Shown piece by piece: positions 1 to 5,522 of a stretch of DNA of 48,500 nt; position 1 is the first letter of the stretch; each line of letters starts with the position of its first letter. Below the pieces are notes generated by a model. It worked only from the letters and a program-made list of their open reading frames with translations. It did no database searches and was not told the origin of the DNA. The stretch covers positions 1-48,500 of IMG/VR virus record IMGVR_UViG_3300042485_000830. One strand, 5' to 3'. Source of the DNA: a virus. A program made the translations under genes and the position numbers.

Positions 1-84
1 GACTTCGGGCAAACAGGACTCGAAATCTCCGACGCGCTCCAAGACCTCATCCTCTACCAAAAAGGAAAGCATGTCTCCCTTTAG
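1..84 (+). CDS. C-terminal fragment of an unidentified protein
   Basis: An open frame enters from the left edge and stops at a TAG at 82-84, giving 27 residues that end in KGKHVSL. The start lies outside the window. Its end overlaps the next gene, whose ATG is at 71, so the two are probably translationally coupled. Too little is visible to assign a family. Confidence 0.6.
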   Translation, partial: DFGQTGLEISDALQDLILYQKGKHVSL

Positions 85-292
85 GATCACAGGCTACACG
101 CACTCCACCCCGGAGTTCGAGCGCCTTGAGCGACTTAATAAAGAGCTTGTCGAAGTGGTCGAGCTCTATTTAAAATGGGTCAATGCAGTCGAAGATCCTA
201 GCGACACCACTTTGAAAGAACGACACGATTTGTGTATTGAACTACGGAACAAGGCCCACGGAACATTAGCAAAAATAAAGGAGAAAGCATGA
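71..292 (+). CDS. small hypothetical phage protein (73 aa)
   Basis: Charged, helix-rich 73-residue protein with heptad-like leucines (residues about 18-35) that could form a short coiled coil. It has no signal peptide or membrane segment and no family I recognise. An AAAGGAAAG ribosome-binding site precedes the ATG. The gene overlaps both its upstream neighbour and the following gene (ATGA at 289-292), so it belongs to a coupled accessory operon. Confidence 0.65.
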   Translation: MSPFRITGYTHSTPEFERLERLNKELVEVVELYLKWVNAVEDPSDTTLKERHDLCIELRNKAHGTLAKIKEKA

Positions 293-615
293 AAAAATTA
301 ATCGCAAGTTTATTGTTTGTCCCATGCATGGCGAGTGCTGAGTTTATGAGCGGCAACAGCCTTCATAGCAAAATGACCGGTGACTTTGGCGACAAGATGC
401 AAGCCTTGGGTTTTATTCAAGGAGTGTTTGACGTGTACGTCAGCGTCACGTTCTGTTCGCCTGATAATGTAACTGCCGGTCAAGTGTCCGACATGGTCAA
501 GAGGTACTTGGATAACAATCCCTCGACTCGCCATAAAACCGCAGAGTCCTTGATCAACCTGGCTTTGAAGCAGGCATGGCCTTGCGCTAATAATCGTGGG
601 AATAATCGGTTATGA
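289..615 (+). CDS. secreted Rap1a/Tai-like protein
   Basis: 108 residues beginning with a clear Sec signal peptide (MKKLIASLLF, cleavage probably after CMASA), so the product should be periplasmic. The mature part matches my memory of the Rap1a/Tai fold: GFIQGV at 41-46, a Cys in FCSPDNVTAGQ (Cys56), YLDNNPSTRH at 73-82 and a terminal WPC (Cys99), with the two cysteines able to form a disulfide. Rap1a/Tai proteins are known as periplasmic immunity proteins against type VI secretion amidase effectors. In a phage the role is unknown: protection from a rival's amidase, or control of the phage's own lysis, are inferences. Coupled by ATGA to neighbours on both sides. Confidence 0.7.
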   Translation: MKKLIASLLFVPCMASAEFMSGNSLHSKMTGDFGDKMQALGFIQGVFDVYVSVTFCSPDNVTAGQVSDMVKRYLDNNPSTRHKTAESLINLALKQAWPCANNRGNNRL

Positions 616-809
616 AATTGTTTGCCCTTTTCGCCTTGATAGTATTTTTTCTATGGGTTGGGTGGAACATAGGATATAAGAACGGGCTAGAAGACGGGTG
701 TAGGAACGCCTTGAACATAAACCCACCAAGCGAGTCCATGGAATTAGCGTGTGCCGCACTATGGGTTGGCGAACAAAGCAAAAAGTGGCAGGATAAGACT
801 AAAAAGTGA
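612..809 (+). CDS. small single-span membrane protein
   Basis: 65 residues with an N-terminal hydrophobic segment (about residues 3-20) followed by GYKNGLEDGC and a polar tail with two cysteines. This is the layout of an N-terminally anchored inner-membrane protein or an uncleaved signal anchor. The start codon overlaps the stop of the Rap1a/Tai-like gene (ATGA), so the two envelope proteins are probably made together. No family recognised; an accessory lysis or exclusion role is possible but unsupported. Confidence 0.6.
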   Translation: MKLFALFALIVFFLWVGWNIGYKNGLEDGCRNALNINPPSESMELACAALWVGEQSKKWQDKTKK

Positions 810-821
810 AGGGAACAACAC

Positions 822-1106
822 ATGACTTATGATCAAGCCAAAAAGCTTGCCGAAGCATGGACCAAGGGCCACGACATCAACCAAGAAGGTTGGCGTAGTG
901 TTATTCGCGTTCTCATGGATCATATCCAACACATGGAGACTGACTTGAGCAGTGCTTACAAGAACTGCCAGCGTCTGCGCAGTCAAAACGAAGCACTGTC
1001 CTTGGACCTCGGGATTAAGAATGATGACTTTAAACTGCCCCCTCAACCACAGTTAAAGACTGTGGCGGACATCATCAAAGAATGCAGCGACAAGGCGAGC
1101 TGGTGA
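822..1106 (+). CDS. hypothetical phage protein (94 aa)
   Basis: 94-residue soluble protein, largely helical. Residues about 30-65 (MDHIQHMETDLSSAYKNCQR and following) look like a coiled coil. A GGGAACAACAC leader precedes the ATG. The end overlaps the next gene by 4 bp if that gene starts at GTG 1103. No family recognised. Confidence 0.6.
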   Translation: MTYDQAKKLAEAWTKGHDINQEGWRSVIRVLMDHIQHMETDLSSAYKNCQRLRSQNEALSLDLGIKNDDFKLPPQPQLKTVADIIKECSDKASW

Positions 1107-1336
1107 CTTTCGGCGAAGGCTTACAGGCGCTCTTGGGCCGCAAACCTGATGAGAAGATTCAGCTTGTCTACATTACGCTTGAGAACGGCAAAGTGCTTGT
1201 GTTTCTCGGCGCCCCGGTGACACCTGAGGATGCGGACCAAATTGATACGATTACGTTCGGAGAACAAGTCTCTCCGTTTTTATTAAGCCTCGCGGTCTCC
1301 GCGATTGGCACAGTAGATGGGTTCACAACACAATGA
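1103..1336 (+). CDS. hypothetical phage protein (77 aa, GTG start)
   Basis: The frame is open from an ATG at 1082, but I prefer the GTG at 1103. It overlaps the upstream stop as GTGA and has AAGGCGAG at a good distance, while the ATG lacks a clear ribosome-binding site. The product (VTFGEGLQALLG...) contains a β-rich stretch (IQLVYITLENGKVLVFLGAP) and a C-terminal hydrophobic patch. No family recognised. It ends in an ATGA overlap with the next small gene. Confidence 0.55.
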   Translation: MTFGEGLQALLGRKPDEKIQLVYITLENGKVLVFLGAPVTPEDADQIDTITFGEQVSPFLLSLAVSAIGTVDGFTTQ

Positions 1337-1491
1337 CAGTTCCTGCGTGGTTAATTGCCTTTATCGGTGTGCAGTATGCGGTGGTGATGCTTTTGTTTTA
1401 CCGCGATGGACAGCCATGGATGGCGGTCACGTATTTCGGTTACATGCTGGGCAACGTAGGCTTGGCGATGATTGCTTTGGGCCACAAATAG
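1333..1491 (+). CDS. 52-aa two-span membrane protein
   Basis: Short gene starting at an ATG that overlaps the previous stop (ATGA). The 52-residue product has two hydrophobic stretches, about residues 5-23 (AWLIAFIGVQYAVVMLLFY) and 31-49, separated by the polar loop RDGQPW: a small membrane hairpin. The tight coupling supports it being real. Function unknown; a holin or exclusion-type membrane peptide is one possibility. It is the last gene before the GGYNN array. Confidence 0.55.
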   Translation: MTVPAWLIAFIGVQYAVVMLLFYRDGQPWMAVTYFGYMLGNVGLAMIALGHK

Positions 1492-1496
1492 TTTGA

Positions 1497-1819
1497 GGTA
1501 TGGCATGCCAAGACAAGGTATGGTCAGGCGAGGCGGGGTTCGGTAAGGCGCGGTTCGGCGTGGTTAGGTGCGGTTAGGCTAGGCGCGATACGGTTCGGCA
1601 AGGTTGGGTTCGGTAGGTGCTAGGCTGGGTATGGTGAGACGTGGTTTGGTATGGTGAGGGTTTTTTAATGGGGCTTGGCCGCGTTTGGCATGGCGTGGCG
1701 AGGTTAGGTTCGGTTAGGCTTCATTAAGAAACCCTTATGGGTTTTATGCGGTAAGGCACGGCGCGGTCCGGACTGGTGGGGCAGGGTTAGGTCCGGTCGG
1801 GTCGGGTGTGGTACGGTTC
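1497..1819 (+). repeat. degenerate pentanucleotide (GGYNN)n array in three blocks
   Basis: The 362 bp between 1491 and 1854 carry no plausible gene but a striking 5-bp periodicity. Reading in register gives 24 units at 1497-1616, 7 at 1623-1657, 10 at 1672-1721 and 14 at 1750-1819. Of these 55 units about 49 fit GGYNN (for example GGTAT, GGCGA, GGTTC, GGTTA). Positions 1-2 are nearly fixed, position 3 is T or C, and 4-5 vary. Each block ends in an oligo-T run (1661-1666; after the hairpin at 1729-1744; 1831-1835), so the + strand may be transcribed into several short G-rich RNAs. It is not a CRISPR (no spacers) and not coding (a 5-bp period brings stops into all frames). It sits 34 bp upstream of the RAMP-like gene. 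Confidence 0.9.
1729..1748 (+). terminator. hairpin with T-run closing pentamer block 2
   Basis: AAACCC (1729-1734), loop TTAT, GGGTTT (1739-1744), then TATG. The stem is a perfect 6 bp and the run of T is short, so this is a modest intrinsic terminator for + strand transcription. It separates the second and third GGYNN blocks. Confidence 0.5.
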
Positions 1820-1835
1820 CCCGTAAGGGGTTTTT
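1819..1835 (+). terminator. hairpin with T-run closing pentamer block 3
   Basis: CCCC (1819-1822), loop GTAA, GGGG (1827-1830), then TTTTT. It immediately follows the last GGYNN unit and lies 19 bp before the ATG of the RAMP-like gene, so it could end an array transcript or act as an attenuator for the gene. Confidence 0.55.
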
Positions 1836-1853
1836 AATATAGGAGAAAGTAGA

Positions 1854-2471
1854 ATGGCTAAGTCCAATTTGAAAGTCGTTAGTGATGTAACCAATGGTGG
1901 TAAGAGCGCCATTGAACAGGGTTTCCCTTATGCTGTAGCAGTGCGGGCTCAAGGCGCGGCGGATCTGTTGTTCCACCGCTGGAACTGCGAGTCAGTCGAT
2001 GCGAAGTCCAAGGCCGCCAAGAACTCGGCTGCCAAGAAGACCGATGACATCGAGTCCTATGTGTGGAGGAATGAGAAAAATGAGCTCTGTATCCCGGGAG
2101 AGTATTTTAGGCAATCCATTATCCATGCTGCGAAGTTTAAACAAGACCCCCGCTCCCCTCGTAAATCCGCGATGGATCTGTTCAAAGCCGGGGTCGTATC
2201 GCTTACTCAGTTGGCGTCACTTGGTAGCGATGAGTGGGACTACCTTGACACTCGTCGGGTCACAGTACAGCGAGCCGGAGTCAATAGAACCCGACCTGCC
2301 ATGCGCATCGGATGGGAAGTGGATCTACAGTTTCAAATACTCACCCCTGAGTATATCGACCCCCACCTTTTTCAAGACGTACTGAATACGGCAGGCCGCC
2401 TCGTGGGCGTTGGAGACTTCCGCCCAACGTACGGACGTTTTAACGTTACGAACTTTGAGGTGCTGTCATGA
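1854..2471 (+). CDS. putative Cas7/RAMP-fold RNA-binding protein
   Basis: 205 residues with no name I can give with certainty, but the sequence pattern is that of a RAMP (RRM-derived Cas7-like) protein. It has an N-terminal β-strand PYAVAVRAQG (25-34), an IPG turn leading into a helix with basic residues (IPGEYFRQSIIHAAKFKQ, 80-97), long strands around 135-163, and a C-terminal glycine-rich loop GRLVGVGDFRPTYGRFNV (181-198) like the G-rich loop that contacts RNA in Cas7, Csm3 and Cmr4. Family knowledge: such proteins form filaments on guide RNA. No Cas1, Cas2, Cas10 or Cas6 is nearby. The start has AGGAG upstream and follows the pentamer array. It overlaps the next gene by ATGA. Alternative: a conserved phage single-strand-binding or structural protein with a similar fold. 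Confidence 0.55.
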   Translation: MAKSNLKVVSDVTNGGKSAIEQGFPYAVAVRAQGAADLLFHRWNCESVDAKSKAAKNSAAKKTDDIESYVWRNEKNELCIPGEYFRQSIIHAAKFKQDPRSPRKSAMDLFKAGVVSLTQLASLGSDEWDYLDTRRVTVQRAGVNRTRPAMRIGWEVDLQFQILTPEYIDPHLFQDVLNTAGRLVGVGDFRPTYGRFNVTNFEVLS

Positions 2472-2908
2472 TTAAAAAGCCTGCAAAGAAGACGATCAAG
2501 AAGGCGAAAGGTAAGCCCCTTTCCCGTACGGTAAAGAGTACTCAAAAGAGTGCGGTTAAGAAGGCGAAAGGTAAGCCCCTATCCCGTACGGTAAAGAGTA
2601 CGCAAAAAAGTGCGGTCAAGAAGGAGAAACTTACGCAGCTGGCCCAGCTCGTCGCAAAGTGGGACAAGGACCAAGGACCACTGCCCAGCCTTTTCGAAAC
2701 GGCCACCGAGCTTGATGAAGTGGTCAACACTCTCACCAATATCCAGCACCTGATGGATTGTGCTTTGGATGACTGCGTAGACCTTACCGATAACGCCCGC
2801 GCCATTTCCTTACTGTACCTTGCCCATGGGATGGTCAAAGGAGTGATCGATAAGACCGATGCAGTGACCTCGGACCTTTACCGCATCAACCGGAAAAATT
2901 TAGGCTAG
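2468..2908 (+). CDS. lysine-rich protein with internal tandem repeat
   Basis: 146 residues. The first 55 are extremely basic (Lys/Arg-rich, proline and serine present, like an H1-type tail) and contain two copies of a 20-residue unit that begins KAKGKPLSRTVK, from a 60-bp tandem duplication. Residues 56-146 are an ordinary helical domain (LTQLAQLVAKWDK; TELDEVVNTLTNIQHLMD). The tail should bind nucleic acid non-specifically. Coupled by ATGA to the RAMP-like gene, so it probably works with it or with the array. The end overlaps tail-to-tail with the Ntn-hydrolase gene by 9 bp. Confidence 0.7.
   Translation: MIKKPAKKTIKKAKGKPLSRTVKSTQKSAVKKAKGKPLSRTVKSTQKSAVKKEKLTQLAQLVAKWDKDQGPLPSLFETATELDEVVNTLTNIQHLMDCALDDCVDLTDNARAISLLYLAHGMVKGVIDKTDAVTSDLYRINRKNLG
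2498..2617 (+). repeat. 60-bp tandem duplication
   Basis: Two adjacent 60-bp copies (2498-2557 and 2558-2617), in frame inside the lysine-rich gene, differing at a few positions that are mostly silent; a third degenerate start (AAGAAGGAGAAA) follows at about 2618. The bias toward silent differences suggests the peptide repeat is kept by selection. Confidence 0.85.
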
Positions 2909-3361
2909 CTTTTTCTTGCGCCTTGGGGCCGGGTGTAAAGGCTCCAAGGACATACAGTCGATAGGACCGCCCGTAAGGGGGTCGTAGAGGGACGCAATCT
3001 CTATGGCCTCCTTGGGGCTCTTGCCCAAGTGTAAGGCCGCTATGGCGTACCCTGACCCCGTCCCGATCGCATAAAAGTCGTTTTTGATCCTCGCAGGGAT
3101 CAAAGTGTTCTCGTAGACCCAAATCCCGTCCCGCCGAAGCTCCAACATCTCGATGTCGCAGTCGTCATCCAACTCGTCGCCGTCTTTGGGGTTCTCCAGC
3201 ATGCTAAACGCCCCCAAGATATCTTTCCAATCGCCAGCCGCCCCGTAGATCGATTCCCGGCCCCTACGGAGCTTCTCCACAAAGTACTTGATGTCATCCC
3301 CACTGACTTGGGAGTCGGCGGCAATCTCGAGCGTTGAGAACCTGGCGGCGATCGTTGTCAT
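2900..3361 (-). CDS. HslV/proteasome-like Ntn hydrolase
   Basis: 153 residues that match the proteasome β/HslV fold from the first residue. Removing Met leaves TTIAARF with the nucleophile Thr at residue 2; AADS supplies the Asp (residue 16); and EKLRR supplies the Lys (residue 30) in the place of HslV Lys33. GTGSGYAIAAL (101-111) corresponds to the conserved glycine-rich strand and helix, and residues 113-130 (LGKSPKEAIEIASLYDP) to the following helix. The core is slightly short for HslV and the basic tail (RRKKK) is extra. The expected role is threonine-protease activity, perhaps in capsid or host protein turnover; no unfoldase partner (HslU) is in the window. Transcribed leftward, overlapping the HNH gene upstream by 4 bp. 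Confidence 0.75.
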   Translation of the reverse strand: MTTIAARFSTLEIAADSQVSGDDIKYFVEKLRRGRESIYGAAGDWKDILGAFSMLENPKDGDELDDDCDIEMLELRRDGIWVYENTLIPARIKNDFYAIGTGSGYAIAALHLGKSPKEAIEIASLYDPLTGGPIDCMSLEPLHPAPRRKKKLA

Positions 3362-3780
3362 GGCTTTAGGTATTCCTGGCGTTGCTCCAGGTCGTCCTCG
3401 GGGTCTTCTTTGCGCATGCTACGGTTGTACGCCCGGATGGCCTGATGCTCGTTAAAATGCTCTATCCGGTGACAGTTGGCACACAAGACCTCACAACGCT
3501 TTACCTCCTCGTACGCCTGCGCAAAACAATTGTCCATCACCAGCCGATTGACATCTTTCTTGCTCCCATCCCGCGTGGGGTGGTGAAAGTCAATGATCGC
3601 CGGGTGCGATGCACCACACCGGGAGCAAACAAGCGTGCTCTTGTACTCTAACCACTTGGCGCGGTTCTTTCTGCGCAAGGCATTGACCGCGTCCTGAATC
3701 ACACGCTTATTGTTCTCATAGTACTTCTTACCGTACTCGCGGTTCTTGATCTTTCGGGTCTCAGGATCCTTGTACGGCAT
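3358..3780 (-). CDS. HNH endonuclease
   Basis: 140 residues starting at MPYKDPETRK. The frame continues upstream to 3894, but this Met has GAGG six bases before it and begins the conserved part. The N-terminal third is a basic helix (KKYYENNKR), then CSRC (Cys52/55), DFHH (64-67) and CANCHRIEH (Cys100/103, His104, His108). That is the zinc-bound ββα-metal HNH layout seen in phage and homing nucleases. It may act in packaging, in DNA turnover or as a selfish endonuclease. Its stop overlaps the start of the Ntn-hydrolase gene, and both are expressed from the divergent region at 3781-4395. Confidence 0.8.
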   Translation of the reverse strand: MPYKDPETRKIKNREYGKKYYENNKRVIQDAVNALRRKNRAKWLEYKSTLVCSRCGASHPAIIDFHHPTRDGSKKDVNRLVMDNCFAQAYEEVKRCEVLCANCHRIEHFNEHQAIRAYNRSMRKEDPEDDLEQRQEYLKP

Positions 3781-3863
3781 GGCATTCCTCGTTAGATGGG
3801 TGTGGGGGACTTGGATAACCCCAATCGTCGAAAAAGGGCGCCCCCACAAGGCAATCGTACCTC

Positions 3864-4039
3864 GGACCATGGACCAAGGAAAGTTAATCATCATGCGTAT
3901 GACGGTTAAGTTGGACCAAAAGGTACCAAAAAGGTCCGAAAGGGACCGTGGACCACGGAAAGTTACTCATCATCGGTATGACAAGTAACTCGGTGGGGGA
4001 TCAAGTGTCGCGGACCACGGACCACGAAAGCTACTATAG
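3864..4039. repeat. imperfect 40-bp direct repeats plus partial third copy
   Basis: Copies at 3864-3903 and 3943-3982 agree at about 35 of 40 positions (GGACCRTGGACCAMGGAAAG then a TCATCAT...TATGAC tail). A truncated third copy (GGACCACGGACCACGAAAG) begins at 4012. They lie just upstream of the leftward HNH gene. Candidate binding sites for a regulator of the divergent promoter or for the replication initiator. Confidence 0.7.
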
Positions 4040-4069
4040 TGTTCTGCCATAGAAATTTTTTCACTACAC
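4033..4069 (-). promoter_or_regulatory. leftward promoter element (mirror copy)
   Basis: Read on the minus strand, GTGTAGTGAAAAAATTTCT (4069-4051) is followed by ATGGCAGAACAC and TATAGT (-10 like, 4038-4033). The same 19-bp block followed by an almost identical spacer and TATATA occurs on the + strand at 4261-4298, so the two are mirror copies driving divergent transcription. The -35 match is weak. Confidence 0.5.
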
Positions 4070-4279
4070 ACTTTTTTTAAAGCCATTTTAGACGTAATTG
4101 ACGTAATCTTAGCTCTAAGTAATTGATTTATATAGATAATTAGCATTACACTAAGGATTACGTTAAAGTAATACTTTAACTCTAGACGTAATCTTACCCT
4201 ATATACTGTTGTACAGAAACAACTCTACGAGCCCTACGTCCGGTTTTTTGTTTAAATCTTGTGTAGTGAAAAAATTTCT
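4051..4279. other. candidate replication origin / AT-rich control region
   Basis: An AT-rich segment bracketed by a perfect 19-bp inverted repeat (AGAAATTTTTTCACTACAC at 4051-4069; its complement at 4261-4279). Inside are four iteron-like ACGTAAT motifs: 4092-4098 and 4101-4107, then an inverted one (ATTACGT near 4157-4163) facing a fourth near 4186-4192 around the small hairpin TTAAAGTA-A-TACTTTAA. Iterons in an AT-rich tract between diverging genes are typical of phage and plasmid origins, but a control region with several operators would look similar. No initiator gene is visible in the window. Confidence 0.45.
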
Positions 4280-4298
4280 GTGGAGAAAACTATATAGG
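4261..4298 (+). promoter_or_regulatory. rightward promoter element (mirror copy)
   Basis: GTGTAGTGAAAAAATTTCT then GTGGAGAAAAC and TATATAGG. It is the + strand twin of the element at 4033-4069. It would start transcripts about 90 bp upstream of the Cro-like gene, in addition to the stronger consensus promoter at 4347. Confidence 0.45.
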
Positions 4299-4346
4299 GG
4301 TTTCTGTGTTTTTTAGGCTTTTTGACCTGTTTTGGGGCATTTCCTG

Positions 4347-4380
4347 TTGACAAATTACACAAAGGGTGTATAAAATACAC
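4347..4380 (+). promoter_or_regulatory. sigma70 promoter with overlapping operator
   Basis: TTGACA (4347-4352), 16-bp spacer, TATAAA (4369-4374). The palindrome GTGTATAAAATACAC (4366-4380) covers the -10 and is a natural operator. A ribosome-binding site (GGAAAGGAG) and the regulator gene follow at once, suggesting auto-repression by that product. Confidence 0.7.
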
Positions 4381-4395
4381 GGAAAGGAGAAAATT

Positions 4396-4662
4396 ATGGT
4401 TATGAAAGTCGTACCAGAGGTCTATGACCAACTGCCAGACAACCCCGTGGAGATGCTTTTGATCGCTTTTGGGTCGCAAGACGCGATCGCAACGTTCTGT
4501 GCGGTGTCGCCCCAAGCAGTTTGGAATTGGAAGGACCGAGGCGTGGTCCCGTATGTCCATGTGGAGAGCCTGAGCAAGTACTCCGGGGTCCCGACATGGA
4601 TGCTTTGCCCCAAACATTTTGATAAACCGGAAAACGAAGGGAGTATGGATGCTGGTGTTTAG
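4396..4662 (+). CDS. Cro/YdaS-like transcription regulator
   Basis: 88 residues from the ATG at 4396, chosen over the in-frame ATG at 4366 because GGAAAGGAG sits 6-7 bases upstream and 4366 lies inside the promoter and operator. Residues about 28-75 form a short helix-turn-helix domain of the Cro/YdaS type: a helix GSQDAIATFC, the recognition helix VSPQAVWNWKDRG, then VPYVHVESLSKYSGVPTWML, the usual ending of this family. It should bind the GTGTA-N5-TACAC palindromes at 4366 and 5845. It heads the rightward operon that contains the terminase small subunit. Confidence 0.75.
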   Translation: MVMKVVPEVYDQLPDNPVEMLLIAFGSQDAIATFCAVSPQAVWNWKDRGVVPYVHVESLSKYSGVPTWMLCPKHFDKPENEGSMDAGV

Positions 4663-4873
4663 TCTGTTGGCCAAGGTGGTGGAGAAGGTAGAAAGATCGA
4701 AAGACGAGATGTTGGAAAACAGGTTTGCTCAGCGGGGTTGTTCTAAGACCAACATGGCAGAGCGTTTGGAAATAATGAAGCGCAGAGGCGAAGAAATAGG
4801 AAGGAAGTCAGATGAGCAACAAAAAAGGGCAGAAGAAGTCTACAAAGCCGCTTGCAATCAGCGATGTGCCTAA
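4649..4873 (+). CDS. small hypothetical coiled-coil protein
   Basis: 74 residues from the ATG at 4649 (AAGGGAG upstream; the earlier ATG at 4619 lies in the regulator gene). A hydrophobic N-terminus (MLVFSLLAKVV) is followed by a long charged helix, probably an amphipathic membrane-associated coiled coil. The end overlaps the terminase small subunit by about 60 bp. No family recognised. Confidence 0.5.
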   Translation: MLVFSLLAKVVEKVERSKDEMLENRFAQRGCSKTNMAERLEIMKRRGEEIGRKSDEQQKRAEEVYKAACNQRCA

Positions 4874-5522
4874 GATTAGGAATCCGAAAGCAATCGCTCG
4901 AATAGTTACTTACGGAGGAGCCCCATTTACCGGAAAGCGTAAGCCGCTCAAACCCCGGGAGGCCAAGTTTGTTGAGATCTATGCCGGAGCCAATGGGACG
5001 ATAACTTTGACTGAGGCGGCCCGGGAAGCGGGATATCCGGAATCAATGTGCCGAAAAGCAGGATCAGAATTAACCAACCCGGAGAAAAACCCTCATGTCG
5101 TCCAAGCCATCCAAAAGCGGCAGGCTGAATTAAATGCGAAGTACGGCACGACATTCGAGAGGCACATGAAGGATTTGCAGTACATCCGGGATAAGGCTAT
5201 TGAGTCCGGGGCATGGGCGGCGGCAGTACAAGCGGAATATAGACGAGGCCAAGCTTTGGGCACAATTTATATTGACCGCAAAGAGATCCGGCATGGCTCA
5301 ATTGATTCTATGAGCAAAGAAGAAGTGCAGAAGAAATTGGAAGCACTAAGAAAGCTTTATCAGGGCAGTCCGGAAGTCGTGGACGTGCAGATCACAGAAT
5401 CGATTGAGATGGAAAAGAAAGCAGACCATACAGAGGAGTTTTTAAATGACGAAGAAGCCGGAAGCGAGCTTTTATCAGAAGATGAAGAAGGGGATGACGG
5501 GGTCGAAGATAACCCGCGTTGA
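4812..5522 (+). CDS. terS: terminase small subunit
   Basis: 236 residues with the layout of a phage small terminase. A basic N-terminus is followed by the helix-turn-helix region LKPREAKFVEIYAGANGTIT (46-65) and LTEAAREAGYPES, where the protein would contact the packaging site. Next come a helical oligomerisation part (HVVQAIQKRQAELNAKYGTT...YIRDKAIESG) and a very acidic tail (SEDEEGDDGVED) that may contact the large subunit. It lies in the early regulatory cluster about 5 kb upstream of the large subunit, an unusual separation. It overlaps the next gene by 77 bp. Confidence 0.8.
   Translation: MSNKKGQKKSTKPLAISDVPKIRNPKAIARIVTYGGAPFTGKRKPLKPREAKFVEIYAGANGTITLTEAAREAGYPESMCRKAGSELTNPEKNPHVVQAIQKRQAELNAKYGTTFERHMKDLQYIRDKAIESGAWAAAVQAEYRRGQALGTIYIDRKEIRHGSIDSMSKEEVQKKLEALRKLYQGSPEVVDVQITESIEMEKKADHTEEFLNDEEAGSELLSEDEEGDDGVEDNPR

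Noticed and set aside
1497-1819. CRISPR array
   Set aside because: The unit is 5 bp, there are no spacers or palindromic repeats, and no cas adaptation genes are nearby.
1704-1976. A 90-residue minus-strand frame across the pentamer array
   Set aside because: It runs through the periodic non-coding array into the RAMP-like gene, has proline/threonine composition dictated by the repeat, and lacks a ribosome-binding site.
3781-3894. N-terminal extension of the HNH protein to 3894
   Set aside because: The Met at 3780 has a GAGG six bases upstream and starts the conserved region; the extension covers repeat DNA.
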